Notes under the pieces: model-generated
The model's input: only the letters and a program-made list of their open reading frames with translations
Told to the model about the DNA's origin: nothing
Databases searched by the model: none
Shown here: positions 1 to 12,469 of the stretch, one piece after another
How positions within the stretch are numbered: the stretch's first letter is position 1
Layout of the letters: every line of letters begins with the position of its first letter
Position numbers and translations under genes: made by a program
From: Rosellinia necatrix
Taxonomy: Eukaryota > Ascomycota > Sordariomycetes > Xylariales > Xylariaceae
Direction of reading: 5' to 3'
Assembly (NCBI GenBank): GCA_021209875.1
Contig: JAGYVD010000005.1
Location: forward strand, 1,984,001-2,048,000
DNA: 64,000 bases

Positions 1-153
1 GGTTAGATTAGAACACCAACCACACAATACCTACCACATATCTAGTGACAAAGGCATTCTCCGTTATTCAGCCAGTGATATCTATGCCACGCCATGCCAT
101 GCCAATATGATACGTACAAGAACATTCGTAGTAGCTTTCAGTGACCCCTTTGC
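1..153. other. Window edge, 3' flank of Dbr1
   Basis: No coding signal is seen. This is probably the 3' untranslated and downstream region of the minus-strand gene that ends at 154. Confidence 0.4.
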
Positions 154-1961
154 CTAATGCCGACCGCCACGTCCTCCCCTTCCCCCCCCTCCTCCTCCTC
201 CTCTACCATGGTTAGACCCCCGTCCGCGCCCACCTCCTCTCCCTCCTCTTCCTCCTCCCCGCCAACCACCACCACCACCACCACCGCCTCCGCCCGAACT
301 GAACGACGGCGGCGGCGGGGGCATGTTGGCCTTGCGCTCGGCCCTCTCCTCGGGGGTGGCGTCCCAGAGGTTCGGGACGCCCAGCAGGTCGCAGAAGGCG
401 GCGGTCTGGGGGTTGGTGTGCTCGTCGGGCTGGTGGGGGACGCGCTCGGGGAGGCCGGGGCGGTGGGGCGGGGCGGTGGGGGCGAAGTCCCGGGGCACGG
501 CGAGGCGGCCGGGGCGGACGAGGCGCTCGTCGACCCAGGCGCGGGCGGCGGCGACGAGGGGCGCGTAGGCGGCCTCGCCGCGGTCCGGCGGCGCCTCGGC
601 GGCCGGGTCGCCGACCGTCAGGCACGGCGCCAGGGCGCGCGTGATGGCGAGCCACTCGGGGTCGTAGTGGAGCTCGAACCGCGGCCGCTGCCGCTGCTGC
701 TTCCCGGGCGGGGAGGATGGGGAGGATGGGGATGGGGATGGGGAGACGAGAGCCTGCTGGGTCGGATCGAGTGGCGATAGCTCGCAGAGCTGGATGAATT
801 GCCGACCTGGGAGACACTTGTCGAGCGAGAGGAAGCGCGTCGTCGTGTTGGTTATGGTCGGCGGTACCGGCTGCCCGGGGTTGAGCCGAGGCCCCTTCTG
901 GGTCGACATGGTGAAGGATGCTGGGAGCTGGTCCCGCAGGTCGTCTGGCACCCCGGGCGAGGGCGGCCGTTGTCGTGCCGTGGATGATGGCTCCTCGGCG
1001 CTGTGCTTGCTGTTCTCGGCCGGCTCCGCGTCGTCCTCGTCGTCGAGGTCGATCTCGTCCGGGTTTGCCGCGGCCTTCTCGGGCTCTGGTATTAGGGTTG
1101 ATGGCTCCTTTGTGGTGGTCTCTGTCGCGGCTGGTTCGGAACCAGGTGGGTCGTATGTCTTGATGGCACTGAACTTGCAGTGCATGTGCGCCGAGAACCA
1201 ATAGGCCGGCCTGAGCCGATCCATGACATACGTGGCAGCCGGGTTTCCCAGCGTCCCATCGCGGCTCTCCTGTCTGAAATGGGGCTTCATTTTCATCAGC
1301 GCGGCCGTGTCTCCATGGTATTCGATGCCCCGCGGCCAGTCATGGCTCAGCCCTATGTCAACCTGCTCCTTGACCAGCAACAGCCTCCGAACATCTATCT
1401 CTCGCACGTGATAGAAGGTCTTGATATCACGGTGGTTGAAGGGCAGTCGCTCGTGGTGCGGCTTCCGGTAGTCAAGCCCCTGCCAGATACCGCTCATTGC
1501 GGCAATCCGCAAGGGTCCGAAGCGTATGACGTTGGCGGCACCGAGATAGTATATATTCGGGGCAACCCAGCCGCCGTAGTACAGCTCCCACAGATGTGCG
1601 CTCGCCTCGTGGTTCCCGGCAATGAAGATGGTCAGGTAAGGCGCCTTCTTCTTACCGCTGTAGTACGCATGGAAGTCGCCCATGTGCCTATACTTGTCCG
1701 GCACCGACATGACGGAGAGGTCCGCGGCATTCCGCGCTGCCTGGAAGTCGCCCCCAATGATGAGCAAGTCCACGCCATCCCAACCTCGCGCCTTACTAGC
1801 TCTGGTGACAGCGGCGTAGATGGCGTCCAGCGTCCCATGTCCCTGCCGCCAGTGTGAGCGAGCTGCAGCCGTATCGTTCGGGGAAAGGGGAAACCTACAC
1901 AGCCCTCGACGGCGACGCGCACACCGCCTTCCTCAAAAGTGGTGGCGGCGGCCTTCGACAT
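154..1961 (-). CDS. dbr1: RNA lariat debranching enzyme Dbr1
   Basis: Hydrolyses the 2'-5' bond of excised intron lariats in the nucleus. Model: complement(join(154..1842,1899..1961)), 583 residues, with a 56-nt intron (GTAGGT donor, GGCAG acceptor). Splicing joins VAVEGC to GHGTLDAIY, restoring the family's EGCxHG start motif (C21 and H23). Metallophosphoesterase motifs follow in order: GGDFQ, GNHE, SHDWPRG and SAHMH, the metal ligands expected for Dbr1. After the catalytic domain come an acidic Ser/Pro-rich linker and the LHYDPEWLAITRA segment typical of Dbr1 C-terminal domains. The last 40 or so residues are poly-Gly and RGG/RGR repeats, longer than in the yeast enzyme. The start is the first in-frame ATG before VRVAVEGC. 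The tail is encoded by a low-complexity GC-rich tract at 154-300, where sequencing errors are possible. Confidence 0.95.
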
Positions 1962-3281
1962 CTTACTCTTTGCCCTCTGGTGGACGCGATTGAGAGCCCG
2001 GGGCCTAGCACATGAGGGAGAATGAAGATTGGCCAAACACGACTGCCTCTTCGCGAACAAGGATCGACCTCTGGTTGATAATCGGGAAGATATGATCGAT
2101 AAGGCAGAGATCATTTGGGTAGGTTCATTTAGGTAGGTAGGTACCTAGCTAGCTAGCTTAGCTATGCACGTAGCTATATATCCCCGGGTGCCTAGGGTTA
2201 GGTACTCGAACGCCTAAGTACCCAGGAGGTTAGATTGAGTAAGGAAGTAATTACTTGGAGCGAGGAAGTGTCGTTTGGAGTCTACTGCAGGTAGTTTAAC
2301 GCATGTAAGCGTACCGGGGCGGCGTAGGTGTGTATGTGGGAGGATGGTCGGAGGCTCCATCTCGATACCTAAGGTAGGTACCTCCGGGGATTTTACTCGC
2401 TGGAATTTTAGTGGGCCTCGCGGCTAAGATGCTACACTACTACTGTATTGCCTTACCTACAAATGTATGGATGATGGATGATGGATGATGGATGTATAGA
2501 ATACTTACGTACTAACCTACCTACCGAAGTAGGTAGGTAGCACAACCTACTTATTCGAAGCTGATATTTCATTTTGTTCGTGTCTCGCATGCGCATCAAC
2601 ATCAATATTGTAAAACTTGTCTGTATTTACGTAGCATCTAAAATTAGGTACTTGCTTGCCTACGGTAGGTAGGTACCTAAGTAAGTAGACAGTTATATTC
2701 TGTTTAGTTAACTATGTGTGTATTTTACCACCATCTCAGGCAAGGTCGGAGTAGTCGAAGAACTGGATATATCCTTCCCAATTTTACTCAACACCAATCC
2801 GGCTCGCAGCGCATCCTGGCTACTAATGGGAAGCTACTGCTCGCGATCCGGGCGCTGGTTGCCGGCTTGGTTGTCTTTTCCTAGCCGCCATGCCAACTTC
2901 TAGAGAGTGAGTAAACAATTGGGCACTAGCATTGAAAGAAAACACTCACATCAGCATCGTAAACGACTTTTTCGTTGGGCACGATTTGGTTATGAATCCC
3001 GTATTGATATTCCAACCCGCGAGGTTACTGCGTGTGTAATTAATTACTCGGCACGAACAATGGGATACAGGCTTGCTAGCGAGCGAGCGAAGAAGAGTGT
3101 CTATCCTCTTGGCGTCTCTTCCACTAGGCGACGTGAGCAGTCCTCATACATACTAGATACAGCCAGATATAGGTATGTATGACTAACTCTCGGGCTTCTC
3201 AGGTTTGTCCCGGCCTTCCTCTCGGTCCTACAACGGAGGCCTTCGCTCGTCAACTACCCTGAATTCCTGGTACCTGTCAGG
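1962..3281. other. Intergenic: low-complexity, AGGT-rich
   Basis: No gene supported. Contains clustered AGGT/ACCT words (2125-2160, 2370-2390, 2515-2540, 2660-2685) and a short GATG tandem tract at 2467-2496. It should hold the promoters of the divergent Dbr1 and 2EXR genes. Short ORFs at 2718-3182 lack coding character. Confidence 0.5.
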
Positions 3282-4366
3282 ATGTCGTCGCCGCAGACCT
3301 TTCATGCGTTTGATAGGCTGTCATTCGAAATCCAGGCTGAGATTTGGGAGATGTATTTCCATAATCACTACCATCACTGCCGCGTGACGGAACGGGTTCA
3401 CGTTCTCGATGCCGTATCTGGGTGCGCCCAGGAGCACGAGGCGCAAAGTACAGTGATGGACGGCAATGTGCTCTTCCGCAGCACAGTTGTCGATATCGCC
3501 ACCGTCAAGGTTCTTCCCAATTTTCCCTATGCCTCGTTGGCATGTTACTGCGCTTACGCCGTTCATCAACGCTTGCTTCAAAAGAACCCCGAGATAGTCC
3601 CACTGAGCTTCCAGAACGCCGTCAACTTTACGTTAAGTGAGTGGCCCAAAGTTATGTCAAATACCATCTCAACCCCCCGGTTTGGTCTCTTGCGGAATAC
3701 TCCCCCAACCCTTCGCCATATCTCGGTGTGTCCAGTATGCTGACATCCTCCCCCAGACATAAACTATCAACTTGGCCTTGCGGAGAAAGAGCGCCAGGAC
3801 ATTTCCATGATTTCGCTAGCCAAAACTACAATCCCGACCCAACGTGCTGCAGTCAATTGGAACCTCGACATGGTCTCCCTCTCGGGGTTGAGTAGCGAGC
3901 TTGCGTTTTGGGCCATGGTGCTATCTGGCTGGGGGCATAGAGTACACCACCTTGCCGTGGATGTTAAGACGCACTCTACCAATACCCCTGATGTGCGGTA
4001 TAACATTTTAGCCCCATACCGCGCAAATAGGGAACCTCCCTTCTATTTCGGCTTCGCGATACCGCGTCGGTTTCGCAACCTTCGGATTACTGATCTGTCT
4101 GAGCTTTCTTTATGGCAACGTATGTACGGCTCGATGCCTCTCTAAGGTCGCTGTGTTGGGTCTATTCTTGTCCGCCGCTGGACCCTGCGGGCTATCCGAG
4201 AGATAGGTACGGATTTACAAGCTACGCGCAATACTTGCGTCCGCGCGAGTGTACAACACTCGACGAAGACGATGTCCAGTTTCGTGTGAACACATCGATG
4301 ATAGAGAATTTCATTTGCCAAATCAACCCAAATATCCCCACACACATGGCGGCACGGACCGAATAA
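3282..4366 (+). CDS. 2EXR-domain protein (function unknown)
   Basis: Fungal protein of unknown role. The N-terminus (FHAFDRLSFEIQAEIWEMYF) matches the 2EXR/F-box-like pattern common in large filamentous-fungal families: a short helical motif followed by beta-rich sequence. Model: join(3282..3636,3757..4119,4203..4366). Intron 1 uses a GTGAGT donor and a CCCCCAG acceptor and keeps frame (VNFTLN then INYQLGLAEKE). Intron 2 is less sure: its GTATGT donor at 4120 is good, but the acceptor at 4202 was chosen by frame. Without intron 2 the protein would stop at 4145. About 293 residues as modelled. Plausible coding body, no catalytic motif seen. Partner and cellular role cannot be inferred. Confidence 0.7.
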
Positions 4367-5705
4367 CGAGAATCACAAAAATGGGCGGGCCAGGAACAAG
4401 ATGGGTATGGGCGGCAGCAGCGTCCTGTGGCTCCCATCGTACTCCATCTCAATTGTCGACAGATATCGGTCCGAGGTCCTCTCCGCGCCTGCAGAACCAT
4501 CAGGGACGTATGTTTGTCATTAACTATTTCTATACTGGCAGAACTGCTACGTTCATGGCCATGGCTTCGCGAAATCTATGCTATTCCAATGTGCCCCTCT
4601 GATCCTGTACGGTAAAAGAAGTAGCGTAGGGAAATGGTTCAATAATATGCGACTATGCCGTAGGTAAGCATCATGGTAGCTAACAAAACACTTTTTAATA
4701 CACTTGACTCCAGTCTGTACACTTGGGTTATCGTACCCGGTACAGTCTATATAAAAAAACACTAGGGTGCCCGAACAAGAGAAAGAGAAGACATGCCGTG
4801 CCAGAGTAAAATCAACACAGGGTGCGGATGTCCGCTAGGCGAAAAACGACGTTAACCATATTTAAACATGACCCATGTCCATAAAACGCCGTAGTTATCG
4901 TTAAGGCCTCGTACCTAATCTATATATAATCCTTCCAAACAATAAGAACAGAATAACGCAGCCCAACCTGAGTCTATGACAAAAGAAAAAGAACATGGTC
5001 GGGAAAGATGCCGACTGTAAGGAACGTCTGGTATAATATACCTGTTTTGGGAAGGGGGAGGAAGGATAGGCAGAAGCAAGGAAAGGAAGGAAATGTGGGG
5101 TATCATTGAAGACTTTGGAATTCCGTAGGCATATACGCGGGATGGATGCAAAGGCGGGGAGGAGGAGCCGAGGATCAGGAGCCGGTAGATGGCGGCAGGC
5201 AGGAAAAGGCCATTCTCGATAGCCGCTCGGGGGTTATCTAGGCGAGCGTCTGTCTGTCTGCCTGGAGTCTTGGCGGAGCATGTGCATGGTATAAGGATCG
5301 TGTGATACCAACTCGCGACTAGGGGGGAGGGGGGGTGTGAGACAGCACAGGGGGGTGCCACCCCGTGTCAGAGGAGTAGGCAGCCGCGGGCTAAAGATGA
5401 TACTTTGGGGAAGCGGGCGGTGAAGGCGGAGGAGGCTGTTCATCCGTTGCCCTCTGGCCTTGGACGCTCGGTGGTGCTACGTGGTTGCCGAAATGACGTT
5501 TTCCCGGATCCCGAGGCCGACGCATGTTGTGGCACACCGTCGTTGGGTATGTAGATGGCGTGAGAGAAGTAGACCTGGGGGGAAGGGAGGAGGTGGGACC
5601 AGTGGGCTCGATCCTGAACCCGACGACGCGGCTAACTGCGCCGTGTGAAACGTGGAATTGATGTAAAGTGACTGGTGACCTCGTGATATCGTATCATTTC
5701 TCTGA
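4367..5705. other. Intergenic between convergent genes
   Basis: No gene supported. It contains the 3' flanks of the plus-strand 2EXR gene and the minus-strand coiled-coil gene. Minus-strand Pro/Ser-rich open frames at 4915-5443 start with non-ATG codons and read like translated UTR. Confidence 0.45.
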
Positions 5706-5872
5706 TCAACTAGGGCGTCTCTCGGGGAGGGGATGAGCGATGTAATCACCCTGTTCACCATGGCGAGGGTATCTTCGCGACGACGACGACGACGACGACG
5801 GCCCAGGTGCTTCTCTCCTTCTATCTGCTGTGGTGAGCGTGTAGGTTCCGCGTTGCCTTGGCGAAGCCAGAG

Positions 5873-5903
<31 letters not shown>

Positions 5904-6731
5904 GCTGTTGCTGTTGCTGACTCGCGGTGGCATCGGCTCAATGTAAGGTTTATTGCTGTCACTAGCGGCTGGGGCGGCCCGGTGACCAGCACGCTTTGAA
6001 GAGGTGGTAGCCTCGGTGCTGCGCGAGCTCCTTGTCGTTGCCTGCGAGCTGCTTGAGTCGGTCTGGTCCCGGTTGATACGCTCCTTCATGCGTGAAGTCA
6101 TCTCGGTGCCGTCCTTCTTGTCTCTGTGGCTCCTAGTCGGCCCCAAGACGAGTGAGTGCTCACCGGAACCGCCGGAAACTACCGATCCGCTTGCTGAATG
6201 CTTCACTGATTGGTATAGGTCGTCCAGTGTTTGGTAATTGTCTTTCCATTCGGACAGCTCGCCGCCCAGTGTTTGGCAATTGTCTTTCCATTCAGACAGC
6301 TCGCCGTCCAGGTCTGCAATTTTGGCATTGGCAATGTCGAGCGCGGTGTCCTGTTTGTCCATGCGGTCGTTCAGGCTCTTCACTCGGGCTTCTAGCAGTT
6401 GATTGTTCTCAAACGCTTCCTCATAGCGTGTTTCTGCATGTCGAAGCTTTCTGCGTGTCTCTACTTGCTCACTGTGCTTCTTCTCGAATTTAGTTTTCCA
6501 GTGGTTGATGTCCTTGATTGCGTCTGTGAGTGCTTCTCGAAGAGCATCGACATTGTTGCTCTGAATATCGTAGTCTCGGGCTGTAAATCTCTCGTCAAGA
6601 CTACCACTTGAGCCGGTATGATCACTGGAAGACGAACCGACTCCCGAGTCACGAGGGTGAGGTTCGGACTGCTTGAGGATACTCCTTGGAGTCGGTGAAG
6701 ATGAGAACTTGACCCGGCGACTGTCGGACAT
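5706..6731 (-). CDS. Coiled-coil protein with tandem repeat and poly-Asn tract
   Basis: Unrecognised 341-residue protein without introns. The start is the ATG at 6731 (MSDSRRVKFSSS). Reading: a Ser-rich disordered N-terminus of about 65 residues (PRSILKQSEPHPRDSGVGSSSS), then a charged heptad-like coiled coil (residues about 75-190), then disordered Ser/Thr/Arg-rich sequence with a run of Asn encoded by an AAC tract (about 5870-5915). Within the coiled coil the block GELSEWKDN(C/Y)QTL occurs twice in tandem, matching a 45-bp DNA duplication near 6230-6320. The C-terminus has a poly-Ser/Arg segment. It could be a cytoskeletal or scaffold-like protein, but no family was identified. A second coiled-coil protein lies at 12470-13021 on the same strand. 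Confidence 0.75.
5873..5925 (-). repeat. Trinucleotide (AAC/GTT) tract encoding poly-Asn
   Basis: Run of GTT on the plus strand, read as AAC codons in the minus-strand coiled-coil gene. Likely length-polymorphic. Confidence 0.85.
6230..6320 (-). repeat. 45-bp in-frame tandem duplication
   Basis: Two nearly identical 45-bp units lie side by side inside the coiled-coil gene and encode the duplicated GELSEWKDN block. They differ at a few positions, so the duplication is not brand new. The length is a multiple of three and preserves the frame. Confidence 0.85.
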
Positions 6732-7854
6732 GGTGACGTTTCCGCTCTTAGTCTCCGTTCTTAGTTTTTGTTGTCCGTTGTGTTCCCAGTTGTGGGGATG
6801 GAGAGCTTTGGTGTCGTTGGCCGATTGAGTTGCGTCACAGCGAATAAGCAGCGAGGTGAGACAATGGCCTTGGAGGTAAGCTGAAGTGTGAAGTAGTACA
6901 GTAGACGGGCGGTGGCGGCGGACTAAATGGCCGGTGGGTAGGGAGGCGAGATGAGTCAAAGCGAAGCAAAGCAAAAGCAAAAGAAAAAGCAAAGGCAAAG
7001 CGGTGACGAAGAGCTTCGTGCGTGGAGTATAAGAGGAAGAATATAGCCTCAGTTAAAATGAGCCGGTTGACTTTGGTGAGAGATATATGGATCCGGCACG
7101 GGGAAGGGGGAAAAAACGGGAAAGGGCACAATGAAGAACAGCGTCGGAAAGAGTTTTATACAAAGTCCTTGGTGGCATTCGATTCGCGAATGGGAGCTCT
7201 ACCAATTTCCTGGCGCAGTCGCTGCGCAAAGGTACCTGCAATTGATGTACAATTTGCGCGCACATGCAACAACAGGAGACGAGATGTTTCTTTCGTGCGG
7301 CAGTACCTGTACCTAGTACCAGTACCGGTACACACAAGCGCGCGAGACAGACGGAGAGGGTTGGCGGCCTCGTCGCATCGAGTCATAACCCTAGGCAGCG
7401 CCCTAGGGAGAAATCCTTCGCACCAGATGAGCCTCATAGTATTCCAGGGTCCCAACCCACCCGAAAAGAAAAAAAAAAATGAGAAAAAACGAGAAAAAGG
7501 CGGTAGGCCGTGGCGCGCCGATTGACAAGCGAGCCATGCTGCCGAGCACATGCTACCTACTTTGGCATGTAGCGTGTGTAGACCGACAGGTACCGTCCCG
7601 TACCAAACTTGGCTTTACCCGGATACAGTAGTGTGTAGTGTAGGGTGGTGTAGCGCATGTCGTTCTGCTTATCCATTACCAAACGCTCTGATAAGACCCT
7701 GCGCAGCTGTCTCGGCACGTACCGCGCAATGCGCAATCTTGCCCATGTGGGGGCATTGTGGTCATGGTCAAGGCGCGCGAGATTTGAGTCCGGGATCAAC
7801 CAGGTCGGTCGGGTTCCCATCCACAGGCCCTGCTGCCCGTCTGTCCGTCCCATC

Positions 7855-7880
7855 CAGCATCCAGCATCCAGCATCCAGCG
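7855..7880. repeat. CATCCAG tandem repeat
   Basis: About four head-to-tail copies of a 7-bp unit. Confidence 0.8.
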
Positions 7881-8225
7881 CTCCCGATTCAGATCCGGGT
7901 TCTGGCTCGCTCTGGGTCTGGCTCTGATCCATGTTCGGGCTTCGGTTTCAGCGAAGAAACTTCGGAGATGAAGTATTGTAGGTAGAGGGACGTCGGGAGA
8001 CGTCGGGGAGACATTTGGAGCGACTACTAAGGGCGGAATGCGCTGGAAAGTTCGAAAGCGGACAGACGGTTAGCTTTGTGTATCCCTCCATGCGCTGTGT
8101 CGGACCATTCACAGGCCAGCCCTTCACCGAAAAAAGGGCAAGAATGAGAGAGAATTGAGCCTTCACGTCCGCCTTGGGTTTGGCCCCCAAACATTGGTAC
8201 GCGAAACAAACCGCCAGCCAGCCAG

Positions 8226-8290
8226 CGACATCGACAGGACATGGACAGGACATGACAGGACATGACAGGACATATCAGGACAAGCACAGG
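8226..8290. repeat. GACAGGACAT minisatellite
   Basis: Five or so imperfect copies of a 10-bp unit, with point differences between copies. Confidence 0.8.
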
Positions 8291-8384
8291 ATGCGCTCAT
8301 CCGACCACTCACGACGCGCCGGCGATCTGGAGTCTGGACTGGCGGTGTCGATGTTGGGTTGGGTGTGGGCATCACACGTGTGCG

Positions 8385-8600
8385 TGTAGGTAGTGTACAA
8401 GTAGGTAGTGTATGTGTGTAGGCAGTGTATGTGTAGGCAATGTGTAGGTAGTGGAGTTGTATCTATGTAATAGTGTATGTATGTAGTGTATGTAGTGTAT
8501 GTCATACTACTTGGGTGGGCATTGTACCTATAAAGGTAGGTAGGTAGTGTAGTGTAGTGTAGTGTAGTGTACGTATGTAAGTATGTAAGTAGGTTTGTGT
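8385..8600. repeat. GTAGGTAGTGTA-type simple repeat
   Basis: Dense mixture of GTAGGTA and GTGTA units with no coding signal. Includes a run of GTGTA copies near 8545-8570. Confidence 0.8.
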
Positions 8601-11490
8601 AAGTAAACTGCTGCAAGCGGATTCTGTCAATTCGCGCCGTATCGTCCTCCCTGCGCGTTGCGCCATCTCGTCTTGTCTCGTCGCCGCCACCACCACGGCG
8701 TACCTACCGCTCTGGTACACACCATCGACACGCCACGACTAACAACCTCGACAACGACACGAGACCACGCGGCCAATGGAATACATCTCCCTATCACCCG
8801 AGCTGCGAAACCTGGTGGCTGCAGAATGACTCACAGAAGACCTACATGGCGTTGCACATCAATCAATAGTACCTGCCCTCGAACCATGCATCCCACCATG
8901 CATGACGTCTGCTTGAGGATATATGCATCGCGGGTTTAAGCTGTTGGCTGGCGGTGCGCCGTGGTGGCACACCGTGTTGGAGGGATCTAGATCTCGCGTG
9001 TGTAGGTACTTTCCAAGGTTAGTGTGTTCTAGTGCTCATGTATGCTGTAGGGCTGGAGTGGGTTGCTGCCTTGCTCTAACTACCCATGCCTCTCTCTTAG
9101 TACCTTTCCACCCATTCGGGGTAGATGGGCTACTTAACCTAGTCGATCCTAGTTAGTGCTTGTCCCTACCCTTACCTACTTACTTACCTGCTTCTGTGCT
9201 TGCCTACCTGCCCACCCTTACCTCGTTGCTTTTCCCTATGTGTACTAACTGCCTGGGTTGCGTTTACCCCTCCATGTATCTACGGTACCTACCTGGTATC
9301 TAGTTACCATTAGTTATCTATCCCCTGCTCCCCCCTCATGCTCCTCCCTCGAGAAGGTTGGTTTTTCCACTTCCTCACGCCAAGGTTAGTTGCCTACTTT
9401 TGAAAATGACAGGTGACTAACCAACGGCAAGGCAACTTGGCACTATCCTGTATACTTGATCCTAGTATAGATCTCGGTGGGTAGACGGGTATGCTAAGTC
9501 TAGGTACTTCCTTAGTTTCGTCTACTTACCTCAGGCAGGTAACCTACCTGGTCCATATGTACACAGGTGGTTTGGTCGAGACCCGGACGGACTTGGTGTC
9601 ATCCTTCTTCGGCAGTACGTCATGCCCATGTTGTTCCAATATTGAATCGCTTTGTCATCGTGCCCTCTCGCGGTCTTTCATCCGTCTATTCCCGACCTAC
9701 ATCCCCCCCCCAGTACACAGTCTACCCCGCTTCTACCTTCATACATATCCGATGTTTGCCTATTCAAGTAGGTAGGTAAGGAATCGTCGCTCGGTAAGCA
9801 GGACTTAATTTAGGTGTTCTCGTTGTTGGCTGTCAAGTGCCATTTGCCACCATCTGGAAAATCATTCCGGGAAATCTGCCTGGGCACCTACTATGCACGT
9901 AGGTATCACGTTGATTGGCATGAGCGCGTTGGAAGGCGAAGGATTCTCCGGCTTTTATTCTTATTCCGGTTTTATTTCCGTACGATACTTGCTGACTATG
10001 CTTCATGCTCGGTTAGGCACAGGAGAGCGGAGAGATGCTCTCTCTCCTCGTCTTTGCGTTTCGTTTTGCTTCTCGGGTGCGATTGCTGGCGAAATTGTGG
10101 CGGGCCGAGCACTCCTACACTGCCCGCCCGTTTAGGCGATCTAGGCTTGTCAGAGGTCCCCTGCTTACCGTAGTGTAAGGTTGTACCAGTGTGGTGGTTA
10201 CCCCCTCCCTTGCCCCCTCCAACCAGGAGGCCGCCATCGTCGCCTATCGCGCTTATCTGCGTCTATAAGCCAAGGGCCTGAGTCGCTGGAAGAGGCGCAG
10301 AACCCGGGACCAGACTAGGGGCTCTGGCCACACGCGCGCCAACCCAGGTTTCTTCGCCGTTGTATGTCTTTGAACCCTGCGAGGTTAGACTAGGCTGGCT
10401 GCACCCCGGACCCGACAAAGTGTTATCGAAAGGTCCCCATGGACAGAGACGGGTTCGCAGAATCTTGGATCTTGGTCGGTGCAACCGAAGAATCTGCCTC
10501 GATATTTGTGGCCCTTTCTGAATCGAGCCATCCTAGTTTCGTCGTCCGTACTATATGACTACACTAGATTGGATAACACATGACAAAAGCCAACATTTCA
10601 ATAGTTGGGACACAGGGTCGCACCAGTAACCAGAGGTTCGTACCCCGCTTGGGCACACTCGGATTGTGCCACAGGCGGGTTTTTAACTTCGAGTTGTCGG
10701 AGTTGATTACTTTGTATAGAACATGGCTCCCTTGGCGGATCTTGTGTTCCCACGAACTGTGTCGTGGTACCTGGTTGACGCTGACTCGACCCCGCAAAGT
10801 GCACTTCTCTACCAGAAACTCCCTTCTCGGGGCGGTAAGCGCATGAAGCAACCAATGTGTTAGAATTATTTGTGCCGAATGCAACATACAAAAAAGGAAA
10901 GAAAAAAACATCATGTAAGATCTACAATGTAATGCCAGGCGATAATGATGCATCATGAAACAAACGCTTGACTATGTACATACATCCATGCATCCATGCC
11001 TCTTTTACCAGGTCTTCATTTACAGTGGCACCCTACCTCTAGTTACTGTACACCCCGTGCTGCTCGCTTGCTGTGCGAGACGCTGACATGCATAGCGGCT
11101 CTCGCCTGTAGCCCCTGTGTCTTGGCCCCTGGATCAATGGCGAGTTAAGTTAGTTGCATACTTATCAGATATACTCAATCAACGTTTTGACCCAAGGTAC
11201 TTACCTAACTTAACCCACTCCAGATTGCTAGTTACATTTCCTGGTCAGCCGTCCTCGTCTCGCTTCCTTCTACAAACACCGCCCAGGTACTTATTTATGT
11301 ATTGGACATCTGATCTGGTAGGAATTACGCGTCCTCTATTGTAAGCAGCATCGGCTAATAATATGCACACTGGGCGGCAACGTTACGCGCAAGGTAGTAT
11401 TGCGTTCTCGTCTATCGCACACCCAGCCCAGCAGCGACAGCCAGGGGCGTTAGGCGCCAAAGGAGTGTTCATGCATCCATCCTCGTAGGC

Positions 11491-11516
11491 ATGTATGTAT
11501 GTATGTATGTATGTAT
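11491..11516. repeat. (ATGT)n microsatellite
   Basis: Six to seven perfect copies of a 4-bp unit. Confidence 0.9.
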
Positions 11517-12469
11517 TGTATGGTTAATGTATAATGTATAATGCGAGCGGATCATGCACGCGCCAAGACAGCGGTCACTCAGCGGTTCATTCATCACCGT
11601 TGCCGCCATCTTTTTCCTTTTGATTTGATGATCTCCCTTCCCTTGACTAGGCGCCTACCACACCGCACACATTTGGTTTGCTAATAACTCAGCTCGGAGG
11701 CAGAAGCGCGGGCGGGGCCACACGAAGACCTTTTGTACGTACATGTATGTCGTAGCCGAGGCGTGTTCATGTCTCGCTTGGTGGATCAAGCGACCAATAC
11801 CACGAGTCGGGGGTGCTGGATTACAAGGGGCTCACATGATTGGGGGGGTGTTCATTTATAACACTTACAACCACCTCACGCGCTCCAAAACGCCAAAGGA
11901 TTCGTCCATGGGATATGATACAGTTCTCCAAACAAGAAAGAAAATGGTGTGAATGCATTTTAAGTCGAATGCTATCTAAGTTTGCAATTTGGGGTGGGTA
12001 TCTATCTCGTCGTAAATCATGGACTCTTCGAAGTCATTTCGTGTAGTTACTCGGGTTGACATAGGAAAAGAGAGAGAGCCAAGGAAGCGCCAATGAGGCG
12101 AAATCATTAAACATGCGGGGGGTGCGTGTTGCTCCGTGCCCAAGGGAACCCCAACCCGTCGTCGGTGCGACATGCCATTACCGTAGAATTGATCCCGAAT
12201 GCAAACATCAAACCAACACTACACAGCCGCCCCGAGTGACAGTAGAAACCCCGTAAAAAATTAAATTTCCCGACGTAGCAGGGACGAACCCATCTTGCCA
12301 CGTCCCGAAAGAAACCCCCACGAACACGGGGAAAACGCAACCCATCAAACGTACAACGTGCGCCAAGAACGCCTCTATCCGCAGAGACTAAAAAAAAAAA
12401 CCCGGGGTTCACCCGCTCCACATCAATGTATCCCGCTTCGCCGTCTCTCTAGTGGGGAGGGGCAGGGTC

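Larger units (their letters stand above)
6732..12469. other. 5.7-kb gene-free, microsatellite-rich region
   Basis: No gene could be supported. The part next to 6732 (6950-7010) is purine-rich and probably promoter/5' UTR of the coiled-coil gene. Tandem tracts are frequent: CATCCAG units near 7855-7880, GACAGGACAT-like units at 8226-8290, GTAGGTAGTGTA-type repeats across 8385-8600, and ATGT at 11491-11516. Poly-pyrimidine and ACCT-rich stretches occupy 9160-9330. A short open frame at 10724-10867 was not convincing. Confidence 0.5.

Noticed and set aside
157..1204. Several long plus-strand frames opposite Dbr1
   Set aside because: They lie antisense to well-supported Dbr1 motifs in GC-rich low-complexity DNA and are shadows.
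4915..5443. Minus-strand Pro/Ser-rich frames
   Set aside because: Non-ATG starts and no motifs; position fits the 3' flank of the coiled-coil gene.
8226..8290. Regular repeats considered as a CRISPR-like array
   Set aside because: Units are contiguous without spacers and the genome is fungal; it is a minisatellite.
10263..10500. GGTTC-containing segments considered as tRNA B boxes
   Set aside because: No matching A box, acceptor stem or complete cloverleaf could be drawn.
10564..10956. Overlapping frames on both strands, including one starting MAPLADLVFPRTVSWY
   Set aside because: No family pattern or splice support, and both strands are equally open.
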